A DNA stretch of 64,000 bases, taken from assembly GCA_905234455.1 (NCBI GenBank), contig CAJOIH010000003.1, positions 94,431-158,430 of the forward strand, in the 5' to 3' direction. This document shows, piece by piece, positions 60,816 through 64,000 of this stretch. Under the pieces are notes generated by a model, which did not search any database, had not been told where the DNA came from, and saw only the letters and a program-made list of their open reading frames with translations. The position numbers were made by a program, and so were the translations under genes. The stretch comes from an uncultured Bacteroidales bacterium. GTDB taxonomy: Bacteria; Bacteroidota; Bacteroidia; Bacteroidales; F082. The first letter of the stretch is position 1, and each line of letters opens with the position of its first letter.

Positions 60816-61337
60816 TTAATTTTCTTCAATCTTAACATCCTTCAGCGCCGCCCATCGGGGATCCATCATGCATTCTTCGTCAGAGGGCTCCGTGTCGTGT
60901 GAAAGCATCTCGAGGACTTTCGGGTTGCATTCACCGTCGGGATGGACCCGGTGCATGGGTATTGCGAGGATGATATATTCGTAAATCAAAGAACTTACGT
61001 CGTAGGCGTGCTCCTCAGCAGGCACTACGGCCACGTCGTCTGACTCGTCCGTTTCGTCGGCGCCGAACTTGATGTAGAACACCTGTTCGCTTTGGATAGG
61101 GATCATGAACTCGTCGGCGCATCGGTCGCAAGTGACGAGGACTTGTCCTTCCAGCTGGAAGTTCAGCGTCATCATCAGCTCTTCCCTCACCACTTCGAGA
61201 TCCACTGTTACCTGTCCTTGTTTCACCTCGGAATAGTCGAGATCGGCAAAGAAGTCGTCCTTGATGTCGAATTTGAAGTTGTGGACACCGAGGGCGAGAC
61301 CGCTGACAGGGATCAAGAATTCATTTTCCTTTTCCAT
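60816..61337 (-). CDS. yceD: DUF177/YceD family protein
   Basis: 173 residues. The DUF177 core has LVTCDRCADEFMIPI, the CxRC-like pair, and an acidic loop (DETDESDDVAVV), then SSLIYEYIILAIPMHRVHPDGEC with a C-terminal DPRWAALKDV. YceD is linked to 23S rRNA accumulation and nearly always precedes rpmF, as here (34 bp). A TATTTTTG box at 61358-61365 starts the pair. Confidence 0.92.
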   Translation of the reverse strand: MEKENEFLIPVSGLALGVHNFKFDIKDDFFADLDYSEVKQGQVTVDLEVVREELMMTLNFQLEGQVLVTCDRCADEFMIPIQSEQVFYIKFGADETDESDDVAVVPAEEHAYDVSSLIYEYIILAIPMHRVHPDGECNPKVLEMLSHDTEPSDEECMMDPRWAALKDVKIEEN

Positions 61338-61357
61338 ATTGCCTCAAAATCGGGCTG

Positions 61358-61365
61358 CAAAAATA
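61358..61365 (-). promoter_or_regulatory. Minus-7 box for yceD-rpmF
   Basis: TATTTTTG on the minus strand, 20 bases before the yceD ATG. Confidence 0.55.
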
Positions 61366-61452
61366 CAACTTTTTTTTGAAAGAGAAATTTTTTTTCGATT
61401 TTTTTGGAGGGCTAGACGTTCTAGATGCTCTATATGTTCGAGAGGGGCTAGA

Positions 61453-63060
61453 CTAGAGGGGGTTGGAGGCGAGGATTTCGAGGGCTTTTTGGAGGACGTC
61501 GTCGAGGGGGCGGTAGATGGGATAGAAGGCGGCATCGTCGAAGAGGTCGCGGGCGATGTAGGCTTTCAGCAGGATGTCGGCATTGCGGCGGGCCACTTGT
61601 TTCTCGGTGGCATTGCCTTTGAGGCCTTTTTTCTCGGCGCGGGCCACCAGTTCGTTGAACATGGCGTCGGTGACGTGGAAGAAGCGGTCGAAGTCGTCCA
61701 AGGTCTTATAACGGGCGAGTTCCTGGCGGTGGCTGTCGCAGTAGTCGAAGGCATATTGGTAGAGGATGCCGAGGTTGGCGATGCGGTTGAAGTAGTATTC
61801 GGTGCTGTCGTCGACGAGGGGGACATACACGTCGGGCAAGATGCCGCCTCCGCCGTACACCACTTTCCCTTTCGGGGTATAATATTTCAAGGTGTCATTG
61901 ATGTGGATGCTGTCGGCCGAGAAGAGCTCTCCGTTCTCGTAGCGGTCGTAGGACTCGAGGAGGTAGTCTTTGCGGCTACCGTCGAAAGGCTTTTGGATGC
62001 AGCGTCCGGTAGGCGTATAGTAGCGTGCCACGGTGACGCGGATGGCCGACCTGTCGCTGAGCATGATCTGTTCCTGAACCAGGCCTTTGCCGAAGGAGCG
62101 GCGGCCGACGATGGTGCCGCGGTCGTTGTCCTGGATGGCCCCTGCCACGATTTCGGAGGCGCTGGCCGACTCGTCATCGATCAGCACAACCACGGGCACG
62201 TCTTCGAGGATGCCTTTATGGTTGGCGTAGTAGGTGTTTTTGGGGCGGAACCGGCCTTCGGTGAAGACCACCAGACTGCCTTTGGGTAGGAATTCATCGG
62301 CGATGTCGACGGCTTCGTTGAGGTAGCCGCCGCCGTTGCCGCGGAGGTCGAACACCAGTTGTTTCATCCCTTGTTTTTTCAGGTCTTTGGCTGCTTTGGC
62401 GAACTCTTTATGGGTGGTGGCCGAGAACTTGCTCAGCTTGATGTAGCCTATCTGGTCGTCAAGCATATAGGCGACGTCGACGCTATAGGTGGGGATGACG
62501 TCGCGGGTGATGGTGAAGTCGACAAGTTGGGGTTCGCCCCTGCGGTAGACTTTCACAGCCACTTTGGTGCCTTTGGGGCCTTTGAGGAGGCGCATTACCG
62601 ATTCGTTCTTGATTTTGATGCCAGCGATGAGCGAGTCGCCGACATAGACGATACGGTCGCCTGCCATGACGCCCACTTTCTCGGAGGGGCCGCCTTTGAT
62701 GGTGTTGACGATGGTGACGGTATCCTCGACGATGCGGAACTGAACGCCGATACCCTCGAAGCTACCCAGCAGCGGGTCGTTGACGGCGTTGAACTCTTCC
62801 ACTGAGATGTACTGGCTATGCGGGTCGAGTTCGTCCATCATGGCCATGATGGCTTCTTCTTCAAGTGCTTTGGTGTTGACGGTGTCGACGTAGGTATTAT
62901 TAATATGGTACATCACCTCGTCGAATTTGCTGTTGGCGACGACTTGAGGGCGCCGTTTGAGCATGACGTTCTCGGTGATGAGGCTGACGAAGATGCCGAT
63001 GGCCAGACCGATGGCCACCATGGTCAGGAAGGTCCGTGAGGAGGAGTTCCCGTTATTCAT
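61453..63060 (-). CDS. S41 family C-terminal processing protease
   Basis: 535 residues, one N-terminal membrane anchor (FLTMVAIGLAIGIFVSLI). A PDZ domain (FEGIGVQFRIVEDTVTIV, GGPSEKVGVMAGDRIV) is followed by the S41 catalytic core with DLRGNGGGYLNEAV, the nucleophile Ser in DDESASASEIVAGA and the Lys in GRRSFGKGLVQEQ. It degrades or trims envelope proteins in the periplasm. Its start overlaps the end of fabD by 8 bp. Confidence 0.95.
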   Translation of the reverse strand: MNNGNSSSRTFLTMVAIGLAIGIFVSLITENVMLKRRPQVVANSKFDEVMYHINNTYVDTVNTKALEEEAIMAMMDELDPHSQYISVEEFNAVNDPLLGSFEGIGVQFRIVEDTVTIVNTIKGGPSEKVGVMAGDRIVYVGDSLIAGIKIKNESVMRLLKGPKGTKVAVKVYRRGEPQLVDFTITRDVIPTYSVDVAYMLDDQIGYIKLSKFSATTHKEFAKAAKDLKKQGMKQLVFDLRGNGGGYLNEAVDIADEFLPKGSLVVFTEGRFRPKNTYYANHKGILEDVPVVVLIDDESASASEIVAGAIQDNDRGTIVGRRSFGKGLVQEQIMLSDRSAIRVTVARYYTPTGRCIQKPFDGSRKDYLLESYDRYENGELFSADSIHINDTLKYYTPKGKVVYGGGGILPDVYVPLVDDSTEYYFNRIANLGILYQYAFDYCDSHRQELARYKTLDDFDRFFHVTDAMFNELVARAEKKGLKGNATEKQVARRNADILLKAYIARDLFDDAAFYPIYRPLDDVLQKALEILASNPL

Positions 63061-63943
63061 TGAATGCTGCGCTTGACATCTCCAGGTTGCGGTCCACCTT
63101 CTTGAAGAGGCCTTGGAGCACGGTGCCGGGGCCCACTTCGGTGAGGCTATTGAGGCCGTTGGCGATCATGTTTTGCATGGTCTGGGTCCAGCACACCGGG
63201 GAGGTCAGTTGTGCGATGAGGTTCTTCTTGATGATTTCGGGGTCGGTGACCGACTGGCCGGTGACGTTCTGGTAGATGGGGCAGATGCCGAAGTTGAAGT
63301 CCGTGTCGTTGATGGCTTCGGCCAGTTCGACGCGTGCGGGTTCCATGAGAGGGCTATGGAAGGCGCCGCCGACTTTGAGTGGGAGCACTCGTTTGGCGCC
63401 GGCTTCCTTGAGTTTCTCGGTGGCTTTTTCCACGCCTTCGAGGGTGCCTGAGATGACGATTTGGCCGGGTGAGTTGTAGTTGGCTGGGACGACGACTGTA
63501 TCGGTGATGGAGGCGCACACTTTTTCGACGACTTGGTCTTCCATGCCGATGACGGCGGCCATGGTGCCGGGTTGCATCTCACAGGCTTTTTGCATGGCGT
63601 TGGCGCGTTTGGCCACGAGGCGCAGGCCGTCCTCGAAGCTCAGCACCTTGTTGGCGACGAGGGCGGAGAACTCGCCGAGCGAGTGACCTGCCACCATACT
63701 TGGTTGGAAGTCGTCGAGCACCGAGGCCAGGATGACCGAGTGGAGGAAGATGGCCGGCTGGGTGACTTTGGTTTGGCGGAGGTCCTCATCGGTACCGTCG
63801 AACATCAGGTCGGTGATCTTGAAGCCCAGGATGCGGTTGGCTTTGCGGAACAGGTCCTTGGCTTTCGACGAGCCGTCGAAGAGGTCCTTGCCCATGCCTA
63901 CGAACTGGGCGCCTTGGCCGGGAAAAACATAAGCTTTTATCAT
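63053..63943 (-). CDS. fabD: Malonyl-CoA:ACP transacylase
   Basis: 296 residues. YVFPGQGAQFVGMGKDL at the start, the active-site Ser near residue 88 in AGHSLGEFSAL, the arginine-containing RANAMQKAC, and the catalytic His in VGGAFHSPLM. It transfers malonyl groups to acyl carrier protein for fatty acid synthesis. It ends inside the start of the S41 protease gene. Nothing recognisable precedes it in the last 57 bases of the window. Confidence 0.96.
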   Translation of the reverse strand: MIKAYVFPGQGAQFVGMGKDLFDGSSKAKDLFRKANRILGFKITDLMFDGTDEDLRQTKVTQPAIFLHSVILASVLDDFQPSMVAGHSLGEFSALVANKVLSFEDGLRLVAKRANAMQKACEMQPGTMAAVIGMEDQVVEKVCASITDTVVVPANYNSPGQIVISGTLEGVEKATEKLKEAGAKRVLPLKVGGAFHSPLMEPARVELAEAINDTDFNFGICPIYQNVTGQSVTDPEIIKKNLIAQLTSPVCWTQTMQNMIANGLNSLTEVGPGTVLQGLFKKVDRNLEMSSAAFNE

Positions 63944-64000
63944 AGACTGAGTTGTTTCATTGTTGGGTTGAATGGGTTTAATGGGCGGGTTGGGGGGTAG

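Noticed and set aside
61380..61452. CTAGA-rich stretch between the S41 gene and yceD as a repeat or attachment site
   Set aside because: Several CTAG and TTCTAG words occur, but no clear duplicated unit or good hairpin with a T run could be defined.
63944..64000. Promoter for fabD at the window edge
   Set aside because: No TAnnTTTG box is visible in the last 57 bases; the promoter or upstream operon gene probably lies outside the window.

Overview
The window looks like a chromosome segment from a Bacteroidota bacterium, most likely an uncultured member of the order Bacteroidales. The reasons are the many TAnnTTTG minus-7 promoter boxes (mostly TATCTTTG or TACCTTTG) just ahead of genes, type IX secretion C-terminal sorting domains, the gliding lipoprotein GldH, an S46 dipeptidyl-peptidase, many lipoproteins, and the near absence of Shine-Dalgarno sites. 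Most of the window is GC-rich core genome. Two stretches (about 34,950-38,640 and 46,600-49,080) are visibly AT-richer and carry accessory genes.

Layout. 1-12,200: tail of a GH97 glycosidase, an SDR oxidoreductase, a DUF2147 protein, a DUF481-like barrel with a C69 peptidase, the pseudouridine catabolic pair psuK-psuG, aat, a secreted esterase with a type IX sorting domain, a lipoprotein and CDF exporter, and a Nudix/AspT-type exchanger pair. 11,682-17,754: a lipoprotein followed by a complete tripartite RND efflux operon (adaptor, permease, TolC-like). 17,740-23,574: gltX, an AGCS symporter coupled to a Ser/His-rich secreted protein, and a 5'-nucleotidase coupled to a tiny beta-grasp-like protein. 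23,655-34,926: two housekeeping operons, ypfJ-ricT-gldH-PBP1A-obgE-PAP2 and phoH-purC-S46 peptidase, with a SAM hydrolase between them.

34,950-39,683: accessory island with a decayed PIN toxin behind an intact RelB-like antitoxin, a small HTH gene with a long structured leader, two coupled lipoproteins, an ORF6N protein, and a GreB-like factor fused to a degenerate Nudix-like domain. 39,691-48,837: a four-gene minus-strand operon dominated by a giant type IX cargo protein of about 33 tandem 49-residue repeats, whose frame is broken twice. 49,092-49,988: a response-regulator receiver domain fused to a PD-(D/E)XK nuclease domain, the best candidate for an undescribed system.

49,966-64,000: GSCFA protein, trxB, tRNA-Pro(GGG), menA with a DEAD-box helicase, a beta-lactamase-fold hydrolase, a candidate small RNA, pgi, a U32 protein, pspC and a PHP phosphatase, then rpmF (frame broken), yceD, an S41 protease and fabD.

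Two dispersed repeat families recur. A degenerate heptad repeat (GGAGTTA/GAAGTGA-like) sits against four start codons and inside the first ORF. A REP-like palindrome occurs once between genes and once inside a coding sequence. At least three reading frames are damaged by short indels (giant repeat gene twice, rpmF once). These could be real or could be assembly errors.
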